Under the pieces are notes generated by a model, which saw only the letters and a list, made by a program, of their open reading frames with translations, did no database searches and was not told the DNA's origin. Positions 8,637 through 18,294 of a DNA stretch of 64,000 bases are shown piece by piece; the first letter of the stretch is position 1, and each line of letters begins with the position of its first letter. Source of the DNA: Flavobacterium pallidum (GTDB lineage: Bacteria; Bacteroidota; Bacteroidia; Flavobacteriales; Flavobacteriaceae); contig NZ_CP029187.1 of assembly GCF_003097535.1 (NCBI RefSeq), positions 2,046,001 through 2,110,000 on the forward strand, in the 5' to 3' direction. The position numbers and the translations under genes were made by a program.

Positions 8637-11150
8637 ATGAAAAATAAAACTATCCTCACCTTGTTGATTTCGACTTTACTTACAATATCTGCTTTTTCAC
8701 AAAGTTGGGTAAACGATCCATCATTCAATCCTCAGGACGAGGGGTATTGGAACGGTGCGAACAATACCATTTACGTAAACGCTGTACAGCCGGATAACAG
8801 GATTGTCATTTCGGGGAGTTTCACCAGGTATAAAGACTATGACAGGAACAGGATTGCAAGGATTAATCCTGATGAATCTCTTGATTTGTCTTTCGATCCC
8901 GGAACCGGACCAAACGATTATATTTCGGCGATTGTACTCCAACCCGATGGGAAAATCATCATTGGCGGAAATTTTACAACTTACAATGACATTCCTGTTA
9001 ATCACATTGCCAGACTTAATGCTAATGGATCGCTCGACAGTAGTTTTAATACTGGCACAGGCGCGAACGATGTGGTCAGCTCAATTTTGTTGCTCCCGGA
9101 TGGGAAGATTGTTGCCGGAGGATACTTTACAGCTTTTAACGCAAATAATTATAAAAGAATCGTAAAGCTAAATACTGACGGATCTGTAGACGGTAGTTTT
9201 ACAACCGGAACAGGATTTAATGGTAATGTGCGTGGATTGGCGTTGCAGGCAGATGGAAAAATTTTAGCCGTTGGTGAATTTTTTCAATATAATTCCCAAC
9301 CATCGGACTTTATTGTAAGGCTTCATGAAGATGGTACCAGAGACGTTTCATTTACACCTGCATCAATTAATGACATTGTCACCAAAACATTGGCGCAGGC
9401 TGACGGAAAAATAATAATTACAGGGGAATTCTCTTCTGTAAATGCGGTACAAACCGGAGTCATCGCGAGGTTGAATAGTGATGGTAGCCTGGACTCTGGA
9501 TTTAACGTTCCGATAACACCCGTTTATAATACTATCACCGATGCAGTTTTTACTCCGGCGGGAAAGCTTATTGTAGCCGGTTATTTTAGTACTAACGGGG
9601 ATACCTATGCGCATAATATCTGCAGGCTGAATATGGATGGCAGTCTGGATGAAACGTTTTACTCCAGGGCAAATAATTTAGGTTTTTTTTCAGACCTCTC
9701 TTTGCAATCAGACGGGAATATTATCGTCACGGGAAGTTTTGATTATTATGACAAAACAAACAAAAACCGTTTTGCCCGCCTTCATGAAGATGGTACAATT
9801 AATATTGATATACCTGTCAACGCGGGAACCGGAGCTGATAATTACATCAGGCGAACCATTGTGCAACCTGATGAGAAAATATTGGTAACAGGAAGATTTA
9901 CTCATTTCAACGGCTCGGCACAAAGCAAGATTGTACGACTGCTGCCGGACGGCGACGTGGATCCGGATTTCAATACGGGAACAGGATTCAATGATGATAC
10001 AAGGGTAATGGCTCTTCAGGCCGATGGTAAAATTTTGGTTGCAGGCAATTTTACAAGTTTTAATGGGCAGGAGGTGAATAAATTTGTAAGATTGAGCCCG
10101 GACGGCAGTATGGATAGTGCTTTTATTCCTAACATTGGGTTTGATCCAACTATTACTAATATTGGAGTACAGTCGGACGGGAAAATAATTTTAACCGGAG
10201 TATTTTATTTTACCGTCGACTTTTCTGTACACTATGGTGTTATCAGGTTAAACATTGATGGAAGCATCGATCAGGATTTCATGGACACTTTGAGCGCGAT
10301 CCCAGCATCGCTTTTAGCGGACCAAGTTTCACTATTGATTACTCCAGATGATAAGATTGTGCTTGGACGCCAATCAGGTTTCACCAATAATGCAATATTA
10401 TTGAGGTTAAATTCAGATGGATCTCAGGATTTAAGTTTTACTCCCGCGGTAGGTTTGAATTTTGAAGAAGTTACAAGCATGTCACTGCAGCCTGATGGTA
10501 AAATAGTTTTTGTCAAAGTCGGAAGCGGGACATATACACTTTTGAGGATTAATGGAGACGGGACTACTGACAATAGCTTTTTGTCGGGAAATAGTGTTTC
10601 AATTTCGGGGAGTTTTAACAAAATACTTGTACAGCAGGATGGGAAAATGATTTTATCAGGTAGTTTCACAACTTATAATGGGATTCCGCGATTTGGACTC
10701 GTAAGGCTTAACAGTAATGGAAGCGTAGATGAAAGTTTTAGTATCAACTCTGTAACGTTTGCAAATAGCATCGGTGGTTACATTTTTGATATTGCTTTTC
10801 AATCTGGCAAAGTCATTGCCTGTGGCGAATTTGCATTCTTCGGAAACACAGGGCGAAACAGGATCACACGTATTATGGCCGCGGATGATCTATCAACAGG
10901 AAATATGGGCGACGTATTGGATAATGATATCAGGATTTATAAAGACAGCGGTATTTTAAATATAAAATCGCTTTCAAGCAATATATCGACAGTCAGTATA
11001 TATGACTTGAGCGGAAAACTGGTTTTACAGAGTAAACGACTGGATAAAAACGAAGTGTCAATTCAGGATGTACTGCCTTCCAATTCATTTTTAATAGTAA
11101 AAATCATGTTGGCAGACAACTCGATGGTTACTAAAAAGTTCTGCTTTTAA
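8637..11150 (+). CDS. Delta-60 repeat T9SS cargo protein, type C-like tail
   Basis: An 837-residue secreted protein with a signal peptide ending ISAFSQ. It is built almost wholly of delta-60-type repeats of 45-55 residues (LQPDGKIIIGGNFTxYN, then RLNxxGSLDSSFNTGTG), about fifteen in all. These repeats are predicted to form a beta-propeller-like surface structure. The last 75 residues lack the YPNP motif and end in MVTKKFCF. They resemble the T9SS type C sorting domain also present in the large protein at 49289. It is the first of three tandem delta-60 genes and its leader resembles that of the third. The function is unknown; adhesion or surface display is a guess. Confidence 0.85.
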   Translation: MKNKTILTLLISTLLTISAFSQSWVNDPSFNPQDEGYWNGANNTIYVNAVQPDNRIVISGSFTRYKDYDRNRIARINPDESLDLSFDPGTGPNDYISAIVLQPDGKIIIGGNFTTYNDIPVNHIARLNANGSLDSSFNTGTGANDVVSSILLLPDGKIVAGGYFTAFNANNYKRIVKLNTDGSVDGSFTTGTGFNGNVRGLALQADGKILAVGEFFQYNSQPSDFIVRLHEDGTRDVSFTPASINDIVTKTLAQADGKIIITGEFSSVNAVQTGVIARLNSDGSLDSGFNVPITPVYNTITDAVFTPAGKLIVAGYFSTNGDTYAHNICRLNMDGSLDETFYSRANNLGFFSDLSLQSDGNIIVTGSFDYYDKTNKNRFARLHEDGTINIDIPVNAGTGADNYIRRTIVQPDEKILVTGRFTHFNGSAQSKIVRLLPDGDVDPDFNTGTGFNDDTRVMALQADGKILVAGNFTSFNGQEVNKFVRLSPDGSMDSAFIPNIGFDPTITNIGVQSDGKIILTGVFYFTVDFSVHYGVIRLNIDGSIDQDFMDTLSAIPASLLADQVSLLITPDDKIVLGRQSGFTNNAILLRLNSDGSQDLSFTPAVGLNFEEVTSMSLQPDGKIVFVKVGSGTYTLLRINGDGTTDNSFLSGNSVSISGSFNKILVQQDGKMILSGSFTTYNGIPRFGLVRLNSNGSVDESFSINSVTFANSIGGYIFDIAFQSGKVIACGEFAFFGNTGRNRITRIMAADDLSTGNMGDVLDNDIRIYKDSGILNIKSLSSNISTVSIYDLSGKLVLQSKRLDKNEVSIQDVLPSNSFLIVKIMLADNSMVTKKFCF

Positions 11151-11244
11151 TTTATTAATTTTTCAGATTAAAAGTAACTGCATACATGTATCCGTTAAAC
11201 ATGCCGGAAATCGCAATATCATTACCCAATTAAAAAGCTCTATT

Positions 11245-12825
11245 ATGAAAATCTCGTGGTTTGCATTATCAATACTTTTTTCACTACCGGCCCTGAGCCA
11301 GGAACTGTCTTTAGACGAAAGTTTCGGAAACGAAGGGAAAGTCGTGATCTCACTCCAGGAGCAATACGATTATGATGCCATTACTTCAGTATTCATCCAG
11401 CCCGATGGCAAGATTATGTGTTGCGCTGAAACAGAAATTGAAGGAAATACGGCCGTGCTCATGAGGTTTAATGCGGATGGCAGCCCGGATAACGCTTTTG
11501 GCACCAACGGGATATTAAATACCGGAACTTCAGTGGAACACGCCAATCATAATTTCATGCTGCTTGACGATGGTAAGATGTTGTTGTTTGGGATGAAACT
11601 CAGTGACGATTTTTCTTCGGCGGATTTTGAGTTAAGCAAATACAACCCCGATGGTTCTTTGGATATTGCGTTCGGGAATAATGGTGTGGCGCTTACCAAT
11701 GCGATGGGCAATTACGGTTTCGGAATGGCAATAGGGACTACGACCGCTGGAAATGTCATTGCGGCTGGAGCTTTATATGATACATGGGAGAGCCATGCCG
11801 GGCAATATATGGTAATGAAATATCTTAATGATGGCAATCCGGACCCGTCGTTCGGGGATAATGGGAAAGTCACCGGAACTGTTTTTAATAATAGTAACTT
11901 TTCAGAAAGCCCGGTAGCAATTGCGGTGCAGCCAGACGGAAAAATCCTGGTTGCCGGGAATGGCATCAATTACGATATCGTACCGGAAGTTTCCGTTCCA
12001 TATTTGTTGAGGCTAAACCAGGACGGCAGCATGGATATGGATTTTGGCGACAACGGCAAAATATTGGGAACGCCATCGGCATTCAATGGCGTGAACTCGC
12101 TTGTACTTACAGGCGATGGCAAAATAATCCTGTCAGGATATACTTTTTCAGCAGGATTGGCAAAGGTGTTGGCGATGAAATACAACAACGACGGATCACC
12201 GGACATCAGTTTCGGGACCAGCGGTACATTCACCAAAGATGTTTTTAATGACGGGAATGATGATATATTTTACAAGAACCAGTTATTGCCCGATGGGAAA
12301 ATATTATTTACGGGGGTGAGTTACCATGATGAAAAAGCAAACCTGCTGTTGTTGCAACTGAATGCCGATGGGGCTTTAGATACCACATTTGGCGACGGCG
12401 GCATCTTTTTGCCCGTTATTGCCAATACCAATACTTATATGAGCACCATAGCCATGCAGCCTGACGGTAAACTGGTGCTTGGAGGCTCGATAGATATCGG
12501 TTCAGAATATTATGATACCATATTGCTGAGGCTTAACACTGAAGATTTAAGCATTAGTGATTTAGGATCAAATGCGCTTTCTGTTTACCCGAATCCTGCT
12601 TCGGATTTTATCAACATGGATTTTACCCTTCCACAGGATGATAAAGTCACCTTTGGCCTGTTTGACATTTCAGGTAAAAAAGTAGTTACACTGGTTTCAA
12701 ACACTGATTTCCCTGCAGGTTTGAATTCCATAAAATTAAACCTTCCTGCAACGCTGTCAAAAGGCATTTATTTCCTCAGAATTTCTAATGGAAATGAATC
12801 ATCAGTCATTAAATTAGTGAAGTAA
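11245..12825 (+). CDS. Delta-60 repeat T9SS cargo protein, type A tail
   Basis: A 526-residue secreted protein with a signal peptide ending PALSQ. About eight delta-60-type repeats follow, with the pattern QPDGKILVAG, RLNxDGSxDxxFGxNGK. The 'FG-NG' variant differs from the 'FNTGTG' variant of the gene before it. The C terminus is a canonical T9SS type A domain: VYPNPASDF, FDISGKKV, KGIYFLRIS and a final IKLVK. A terminator follows. It is the middle member of the tandem array and is closer to the third gene than to the first. Confidence 0.87.
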   Translation: MKISWFALSILFSLPALSQELSLDESFGNEGKVVISLQEQYDYDAITSVFIQPDGKIMCCAETEIEGNTAVLMRFNADGSPDNAFGTNGILNTGTSVEHANHNFMLLDDGKMLLFGMKLSDDFSSADFELSKYNPDGSLDIAFGNNGVALTNAMGNYGFGMAIGTTTAGNVIAAGALYDTWESHAGQYMVMKYLNDGNPDPSFGDNGKVTGTVFNNSNFSESPVAIAVQPDGKILVAGNGINYDIVPEVSVPYLLRLNQDGSMDMDFGDNGKILGTPSAFNGVNSLVLTGDGKIILSGYTFSAGLAKVLAMKYNNDGSPDISFGTSGTFTKDVFNDGNDDIFYKNQLLPDGKILFTGVSYHDEKANLLLLQLNADGALDTTFGDGGIFLPVIANTNTYMSTIAMQPDGKLVLGGSIDIGSEYYDTILLRLNTEDLSISDLGSNALSVYPNPASDFINMDFTLPQDDKVTFGLFDISGKKVVTLVSNTDFPAGLNSIKLNLPATLSKGIYFLRISNGNESSVIKLVK

Positions 12826-12861
12826 GCTTTTAAAACAGCAATCTGGAAATGATATATACAG

Positions 12862-12893
12862 ACCCACTGAATTATAAGTGGGTTTTGTTTTTT
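12862..12893 (+). terminator. Rho-independent terminator of the second delta-60 gene
   Basis: A 7-bp stem (ACCCACT with AGTGGGT) with an 8-base loop is followed by a T-rich run. Confidence 0.8.
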
Positions 12894-12924
12894 ACATATA
12901 TTAGCCTCACCAAAACAATTGACA

Positions 12925-14502
12925 ATGAAGATAAAATTATTAACTGCAACACTCCTTGCAGGAGCATGCAGTATTTGCTTTTCGCAGGATCTTGCCTACG
13001 ATACTGCTTTCGGTAATAACGGAATGACTACAACCACAATCAACGAAAACGGCGATGCGTTGCTATCGTTAGTGCTGCAGCCTGATGGTAAAATTGTATC
13101 ATCTGTGGGATTTGATTTTTCATTAAACGGAAACGAGGGTCTTATCAGGTACAACAGCGATGGAAGTATAGATACCACTTTTGGCAATAATGGAATTGTA
13201 CTGACTTCTTTGGTTGATGAAAACGCGTTCAATAACAATTTGAAATTGCTTGCCGACGGCCGCATATTGATCGTCGGTTCGAAAAGCACGGTCCCAAACA
13301 ACTCCAACTACGATTATTTTAATTTCGCTATGGCCATGTACCTTCCTGACGGGACGCCTGATTTGTCCTTTGGGACTAATGGGATACTACAGACAGATTT
13401 TGCAGGACACGGCGACGTTGCCAAAGCAATCGACATCCAGCCAGACGGTAAAATAATCGTGGCGGGTTATGTTACAATAACCTGGGCATCACACACCACT
13501 TTTGGAATTGCCCGCTACAATCCTGACGGTTCGCTGGATACTGGTTTTGGGCAAGATGGCTTTGTTGTGGGGGATTTTGAAGACGACCCGCAAAGAATTG
13601 AATATGCTCATTATATCAAATGGGTGGATGAGAAAATTATCGTTGGCGGATCTACAAGTATATATGATAACCAGGACATAGATGATATGGCTATCGCGGT
13701 CTTAAGGATCAATGCAGATGGTTCGCCCGATACGACTTTCGGTGCCAACGGCAGGGTGGTAACCAGTTTTGCACTTGAACAGGATGTATATACTTTTCTT
13801 CCTGCTCCTGACGGCGGTATTTATGCTGCGGGAAGTATTGACCAATCTGGTGTCACCAACGCTTTGCTTATTAAATACAACAGCGATGGCAGCCTTGATG
13901 CCGGTTTTGGGGACAATGGGAAAGTCATTTTTAATGATAGCCTGTTTCCCGGATCGGTGATTTCCAGGCTGTTGCTCCACGATGGTAAAATCCTTTGCAG
14001 CGGGACAGTATATGATGGTACTGAGGTCAACCTTATGCTAATGCGTTACAATTTAAATGGGTCGATCGATACTTCTTTCGGGAGCAATGGCATCTTCGCG
14101 TTCGACATAAATGGGAACCAAATTGATTACAGTATTGATATGCTGCTGCAGCCTGATGGCAAATTGGTCATGGGCGGATGGACCGGTGTTACTCAGAACG
14201 ACAACCATTCTGTGTTAACGCGGATGCAATTTGATAACCTGTATGTAGCAGGTTTGAAAAGTGATTTATGCACCACCTGGCCGAATCCTTTTACATCGTC
14301 CATAAATATCCATAGTGACGATGAGATATTTTCGGCAGATTTATTTGATATTTCCGGCAGGAGAATTACGGATATTTCGGTTGTGCATTTACCAGACAGG
14401 AGAGAAGCCACGTTGAAAGTGCCTGAAGCGTTATCAAATGGAATCTACATACTGAATGTTTCCAATGGTAAAAAATCCTCGGCCATTAAGGTTATCAAAT
14501 AA
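12925..14502 (+). CDS. Delta-60 repeat T9SS cargo protein, type A tail
   Basis: A 525-residue paralog of the gene before it. It has a signal peptide (cleavage likely after CFSQ), about eight delta-60 repeats of the FGxNG type, and a C-terminal T9SS domain with WPNPF in place of YPNP and a final IKVIK. The ATG at 12925 is preferred over an in-frame TTG at 12919 because it puts the Lys-rich n-region first. The leader is very similar to the leader of the first delta-60 gene, which suggests duplication that included regulatory DNA. Confidence 0.86.
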   Translation: MKIKLLTATLLAGACSICFSQDLAYDTAFGNNGMTTTTINENGDALLSLVLQPDGKIVSSVGFDFSLNGNEGLIRYNSDGSIDTTFGNNGIVLTSLVDENAFNNNLKLLADGRILIVGSKSTVPNNSNYDYFNFAMAMYLPDGTPDLSFGTNGILQTDFAGHGDVAKAIDIQPDGKIIVAGYVTITWASHTTFGIARYNPDGSLDTGFGQDGFVVGDFEDDPQRIEYAHYIKWVDEKIIVGGSTSIYDNQDIDDMAIAVLRINADGSPDTTFGANGRVVTSFALEQDVYTFLPAPDGGIYAAGSIDQSGVTNALLIKYNSDGSLDAGFGDNGKVIFNDSLFPGSVISRLLLHDGKILCSGTVYDGTEVNLMLMRYNLNGSIDTSFGSNGIFAFDINGNQIDYSIDMLLQPDGKLVMGGWTGVTQNDNHSVLTRMQFDNLYVAGLKSDLCTTWPNPFTSSINIHSDDEIFSADLFDISGRRITDISVVHLPDRREATLKVPEALSNGIYILNVSNGKKSSAIKVIK

Positions 14503-14555
14503 AATTCAAGCCTTCTCAACCGGAAGCTATTTATTGCGTGTTTGCAGCATTGTAA

Positions 14556-14586
14556 TTTGACTATTGCCCGTTATCAACTATCTTTG
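14556..14586 (+). promoter_or_regulatory. Promoter of the exonuclease gene
   Basis: TTTG at 14556-14559 and TATCTTTG at 14579-14586 are separated by exactly 19 bases, a textbook Bacteroidota promoter. The ATG is 17 bases downstream. Confidence 0.75.
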
Positions 14587-14603
14587 CGCCATATTTAAAT
14601 AAA

Positions 14604-15380
14604 ATGGAACTCAAATTACACCGCCCGATCTGTTTCTTCGATCTCGAGACCACAGGAATCGACATCTGTAAAGACCGCATCGTCGAAATTTCGATACTCA
14701 AGATTTTCCCCAATGGCAACAAGGAAAGCAAAACATGGCTTGTAAACCCTGAAATGCCGATTCCCGCTGCTTCAACAGCAGTACATGGTATCAGCAATGA
14801 AAAAGTCGCTAACGAACCGACGTTTAAGGAATTGTCGCACGCCATATACAATATGATTAAGGATGCTGACCTGGCTGGGTACAATTCCGACAGGTTTGAT
14901 ATCCCTCTGCTGGCAGAGGAATTACTGCGTGCCGGATTGGATTTTGATATGAAAAGCCGCGTTTCTGTTGATGTGCAGACTATTTTCCATAAGATGGAAG
15001 AACGTACTTTAAGCGCCGCGCTGAAATTCTATTGCGGGAAAAACCTTGAAAATGCCCATTCCGCTGCCGCAGATACCGAAGCGACATACGAAATCCTGAA
15101 AGCACAGCTTGATCGTTATGATGCACTCGAAAATGACATGAAGTCGCTTTCTGAATTTACGACAAGGAAAAAAATCGCCGATTTTGCCGGAATGATCGCG
15201 TTTGACAAAGACGACGAGGAAATCTTCACTTTCGGGAAGCACAAAGGCGCCAAAGTCGAGAAAATCCTCGAAACCGAACCCGGTTATTTCAGCTGGATCC
15301 AGAATGCGGATTTCCCATTATATACCAAGAAAGTCCTGACGGCTATTAAACTCAGGAAGTTGAATAATAAATTATCTTAA
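14604..15380 (+). CDS. DEDDh 3'-5' exonuclease with ExoX-like C-terminal domain
   Basis: A 258-residue protein. The exonuclease domain has motif I FFDLETTG (Asp13, Glu15), motif II around AGYNSDRFDIPLL, and motif III with NAHSAAADTEAT, giving the DEDDh metal site. The length and order match DnaQ/RNase T-type proofreading or repair nucleases. The C-terminal 50 residues (FTFGKHKG ... EPGYFSWI) resemble the accessory domain found after ExoX-type exonucleases, which argues for a free-standing repair nuclease rather than a polymerase proofreading subunit. A strong promoter sits just upstream. Confidence 0.85.
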   Translation: MELKLHRPICFFDLETTGIDICKDRIVEISILKIFPNGNKESKTWLVNPEMPIPAASTAVHGISNEKVANEPTFKELSHAIYNMIKDADLAGYNSDRFDIPLLAEELLRAGLDFDMKSRVSVDVQTIFHKMEERTLSAALKFYCGKNLENAHSAAADTEATYEILKAQLDRYDALENDMKSLSEFTTRKKIADFAGMIAFDKDDEEIFTFGKHKGAKVEKILETEPGYFSWIQNADFPLYTKKVLTAIKLRKLNNKLS

Positions 15381-15436
15381 AGTCTCAGTCGCAGTCTCAG
15401 TTTACAGACTGCTAACTGTGACTGCCAACTGTGACT
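15381..15436. repeat. Short tandem-repeat spacer with inverted arms
   Basis: The left arm consists of AGTCTC-type hexamers. The right arm contains two copies of a 13-mer starting CTGCTAACTGTGA / CTGCCAACTGTGA. The right arm read in reverse resembles the left arm (CAGTnnCAGT repeats). The spacer fills the whole gap between two genes. Confidence 0.6.
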
Positions 15437-16048
15437 ATGAAGCTCATCTGCATCGGCCGTAACTACGCCAAACACATACAAGAACTCCAAAACGAACGCC
15501 CGGAGGAACCCGTGGTATTCATCAAGCCCGATTCTGCGATATTGCTGAAACAGCATCCGTTCGTAATCCCGGAATTTTCGGACGACATCCATCATGAGAT
15601 TGAAATCATCGTCCGGATCAATAAAGTCGGGAAATACATCGAACCGAAATTTGCCCATAAATATTACGACGAGATTAGTGTCGGGATTGATTTTACCGCA
15701 CGTGATTTGCAGCAAAAGCTCAAGGATAAAGGACTGCCGTGGGAAAAAGCAAAGGCTTTTGACGGCTCGGCGGTCATCGGAGAATTTTTACCCAAAACAC
15801 AGTTTGAATCAATAGAAAGCCTTACATTTGAGTTAACCAATAATGGGAAAACGGTCCAAAAGGGGAATAATTCGCATATGTTGTGGAAAATTGACGAGCT
15901 GGTATCTTATGTTTCGCAATTCTTTACACTCAAAATAGGCGATATTATTTTTACCGGAACACCTGAAGGCGTAGCGGCAGTGAAACCCGGAGATGTTTTG
16001 GAAGGTTTTCTTGAACAACACAAACTATTCAGAATACAGGTAAAATAA
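15437..16048 (+). CDS. Fumarylacetoacetate hydrolase (FAH) family protein
   Basis: A 203-residue, single-domain FAH-fold protein. It starts MKLICIGRNYAKHIQEL and carries the metal-binding pattern HHEIEIIVRI, then GIDFTARDLQ, GSAVIGEF and a final IIFTGTPEGVAAVKPGD. These are features of acylpyruvate hydrolases and oxaloacetate tautomerase or decarboxylase-like FAH proteins that break or tautomerise 2-oxo diacids. The ATG at 15437 is preferred over an in-frame GTG at 15431. The stop codon overlaps the next ATG by one base (TAATG), so the Hpt gene is translationally coupled to it. Confidence 0.85.
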   Translation: MKLICIGRNYAKHIQELQNERPEEPVVFIKPDSAILLKQHPFVIPEFSDDIHHEIEIIVRINKVGKYIEPKFAHKYYDEISVGIDFTARDLQQKLKDKGLPWEKAKAFDGSAVIGEFLPKTQFESIESLTFELTNNGKTVQKGNNSHMLWKIDELVSYVSQFFTLKIGDIIFTGTPEGVAAVKPGDVLEGFLEQHKLFRIQVK

Positions 16049-16392
16049 TGGCCCTAAATTATAACTTAGCAAAGGTCTATGCGATTTCGGAAAACGACAC
16101 CGAATTCGTGCTGCAGATCGTTTCGCTTTTCATCTCTGAAGTCCCGGCCGACCTACAGCAGGTCAAGGAAGGAATTGAACAGAAAAACTACAAACAGGCG
16201 TACAGTTTTGCACACAAGATCAAGCCTACCCTCGATCTTCTGGGTATGACTGTCGCTTTTGAGGAAATCCTCGTAGTAGAAGACTGGACCAAAAGGGAAG
16301 GCAAGCGCAGGGAAATCAAGGATACCTTTAAGGATATTGAGGACCGCGTGGAGAAGGCGGTAAAGGAGATCAGGAAGGATTTTAACTTATAG
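16048..16392 (+). CDS. Histidine phosphotransfer (Hpt) domain protein
   Basis: A 114-residue stand-alone Hpt domain. The phospho-acceptor motif is AYSFAHKIKPTLDLLG with His56, and the four-helix pattern and length fit the family. Hpt proteins relay phosphate from the receiver domain of a hybrid kinase to a response regulator. The gene overlaps the FAH gene by one base. No kinase is adjacent, but the window encodes one hybrid kinase with a receiver domain at 35586 and a single-domain receiver at 44970, which could be partners (inference). Confidence 0.82.
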   Translation: MALNYNLAKVYAISENDTEFVLQIVSLFISEVPADLQQVKEGIEQKNYKQAYSFAHKIKPTLDLLGMTVAFEEILVVEDWTKREGKRREIKDTFKDIEDRVEKAVKEIRKDFNL

Positions 16393-16497
16393 GTGCAGGT
16401 TGCAACGTATAGGGTAAAGGTTTACATCTGAATTCTTCCCGGCAGCATATATTAAGAGATATTTTACCTGAACCTTGCGCCCTGAGCCCTGAACCAA
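16393..16497. repeat. Heptad-type inverted spacer element
   Basis: The left arm (GGTGCAGGTTGCAACG...) and the right arm (CCTGAAC-CTTGCGC-CCTGAGC-CCTGAAC) are roughly inverted copies around an AT-rich centre. The right arm has a clear 7-base period. The element lies between the Hpt and cinA genes. Confidence 0.55.
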
Positions 16498-16503
16498 TTA
16501 CAA

Positions 16504-17766
16504 ATGAAAGCATCCATCATCACCATCGGAGACGAAATCCTCATCGGGCAAATCGTGGACACCAATTCCGGATTTATAGCCAACGCACTTGATAAAATAG
16601 GGATCGAAGTGGCAGAAATGCGCTCGATTTCAGATAATAAACAACACATCCTCAATACCTTCAGTGAACTTCAGGATGATTCCGACGTTGTGATCGTTAC
16701 CGGCGGATTGGGCCCGACCAAGGACGACGTGACCAGGAACACCTTCTGTGATTATTTTGACGACACACTCATCAGCAACGCCGAAGTTTTAGCGCATGTC
16801 ACTAAACTGATCCACAATTTTACGGGGAACACCAATCCCTTGCTGCAATCCAATATCGACCAGGCGTTGGTACCGTCCAAAAGTACGGTGCTGTTCAACC
16901 AATATGGTACCGCGCCCGGCATCTGGATGAAAAAGGGAAAGACGGTTTTCATATCATTGCCAGGAGTGCCGTACGAGATGAAAGGCCTGATGGAGCATGA
17001 AGTCATCCCGAGAATCGTTGCCGAATACAAACGTCCGTACATCATCCACAAAACCGTCATGACTTACGGCATGGGCGAAAGCATGCTTGCCGACAAAATC
17101 ACCGATTGGGAAAACAACCTGCCGGATTTTATCAAACTCGCGTACCTGCCAAGCCCCGGGCGCGTAAGGTTGCGCCTCTCTGCCCGCGGTACTGATAAAG
17201 CCCAACTTGAAAAAGCGATTGCGGACAATATACATTCATTGACCCAAATCATAGCAGAGGTTATTGTGGGTTTTGAAGAAGATGAAACGATTGAGAAAGT
17301 ACTTGGGCGGCAACTGACTGAAAAAAAACTGACCATTTCCACTGCGGAAAGCTGTAGTGGTGGCAAGATTGCGCAAATACTGACTTCGGTTCCCGGTGCG
17401 TCGGCATATTATAAGGGCAGCATCGTATCGTATGCCAAAGAAGTAAAAATGGATTTACTTCAAATTCCGGCTGAAACGATAGAAAAGTACACCGTAGTCA
17501 GTGCAGAAGTGGCCGAAGCCATGGCACTCAGCGCAAAACGCCTGCTGAAAACAGATTATGCCATTGCGACAACGGGAAATGCCGGTCCTACGAAAGATGA
17601 TACCGATAAGGAAGTCGGGACTGTATTTATCGCGCTTGCAACCCCTGATAATAAAACGATTGTAAAGGAATTCAACTTCGGGCAGCCGCGTGAAAAAGTC
17701 ATTGACCGAACCGTAAACAAAAGCCTTGAAATGCTTCAGAAAGAAATTTTAAAAATTGTGGAATAA
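16504..17766 (+). CDS. cinA: CinA family protein (NMN deamidase / ADP-ribose pyrophosphatase related)
   Basis: A 420-residue full-length two-domain CinA. The N-terminal molybdopterin-binding-like domain has [15 protein letters not shown] and [11 protein letters not shown]. The C-terminal amidohydrolase domain has [12 protein letters not shown] (catalytic Ser), [12 protein letters not shown] and [12 protein letters not shown]. The C-terminal domain hydrolyses nicotinamide mononucleotide to the acid form in NAD recycling, and the N-terminal domain has nucleotide pyrophosphatase activity in homologs. The protein is cytoplasmic. Nothing is missing compared with the family. Confidence 0.9.
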   Translation: MKASIITIGDEILIGQIVDTNSGFIANALDKIGIEVAEMRSISDNKQHILNTFSELQDDSDVVIVTGGLGPTKDDVTRNTFCDYFDDTLISNAEVLAHVTKLIHNFTGNTNPLLQSNIDQALVPSKSTVLFNQYGTAPGIWMKKGKTVFISLPGVPYEMKGLMEHEVIPRIVAEYKRPYIIHKTVMTYGMGESMLADKITDWENNLPDFIKLAYLPSPGRVRLRLSARGTDKAQLEKAIADNIHSLTQIIAEVIVGFEEDETIEKVLGRQLTEKKLTISTAESCSGGKIAQILTSVPGASAYYKGSIVSYAKEVKMDLLQIPAETIEKYTVVSAEVAEAMALSAKRLLKTDYAIATTGNAGPTKDDTDKEVGTVFIALATPDNKTIVKEFNFGQPREKVIDRTVNKSLEMLQKEILKIVE

Positions 17767-17769
17767 TTA

Positions 17770-17801
17770 TTTTGCGCATAGGTTTATTTTTCTTTTCTTT
17801 G
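17770..17801 (+). promoter_or_regulatory. Promoter of the rpmB-rpmG-DUF4295 operon
   Basis: TTTTG at 17770-17774 and TTTCTTTG at 17794-17801 are separated by 19 bases. The second box differs from TAnnTTTG in one position. Confidence 0.65.
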
Positions 17802-17837
17802 CACCCTGATTTTGAATAACGATAAAAGATAAGCATC

Positions 17838-18074
17838 ATGTCAAGAGTTTGTGACCTTACAGGCAAAAGAGCGATGGTAGGAAATAACGTTTCCCACGCT
17901 ATGAATAAAACAAAGAGAAAATTCTCTGTAAACCTAGTGAAAAAACGTTTTTACCTTGCTGAAGAAGACAGATGGATCACCCTTCGCGTGGCTGCATCTA
18001 CAATTAAAACGATCAATAAGAACGGAATCGCTGCTGTTTTGAAAAAAGCACAGTCAGAAGGATTTATTAAATAA
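17838..18074 (+). CDS. rpmB: 50S ribosomal protein L28
   Basis: A 78-residue protein matching bL28 in length and sequence: [20 protein letters not shown] near the start, then a Lys/Arg-rich core and a final [10 protein letters not shown] motif. Only one Cys is present, so it is the zinc-free (C-) form. It is first in an operon with L33 and a DUF4295 protein and sits 36 bases after a good promoter. Confidence 0.97.
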   Translation: MSRVCDLTGKRAMVGNNVSHAMNKTKRKFSVNLVKKRFYLAEEDRWITLRVAASTIKTINKNGIAAVLKKAQSEGFIK

Positions 18075-18102
18075 TCTTTCCCAATAATAAATATTTAGCA
18101 AA

Positions 18103-18285
18103 ATGGCAAAGAAAGGCAACAGAATCCAGGTAATCTTAGAATGTACTGAGCACAAGACTTCAGGTGTTCCGGGAACTTCAAGATATATCACGACAAAAAA
18201 CAAGAAAAACACTCCGGACAGGTTGGAAATCAAAAAATTCAACCCAATCCTGAAGCGTGTAACCGTTCACAAAGAAATTAAATAA
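18103..18285 (+). CDS. rpmG: 50S ribosomal protein L33
   Basis: A 60-residue protein matching bL33: [40 protein letters not shown] and a basic C terminus. The two CxxC zinc pairs of some L33 proteins are absent, so this is the zinc-independent form. It is the second gene of the ribosomal operon, 28 bases after rpmB. Confidence 0.97.
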
Positions 18286-18294
18286 TACAAAGTC

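Noticed and set aside
14193..14411. Small antisense open frame at the end of the third delta-60 gene
   Set aside because: It lies wholly within the sorting-domain coding region with no promoter box or family match.
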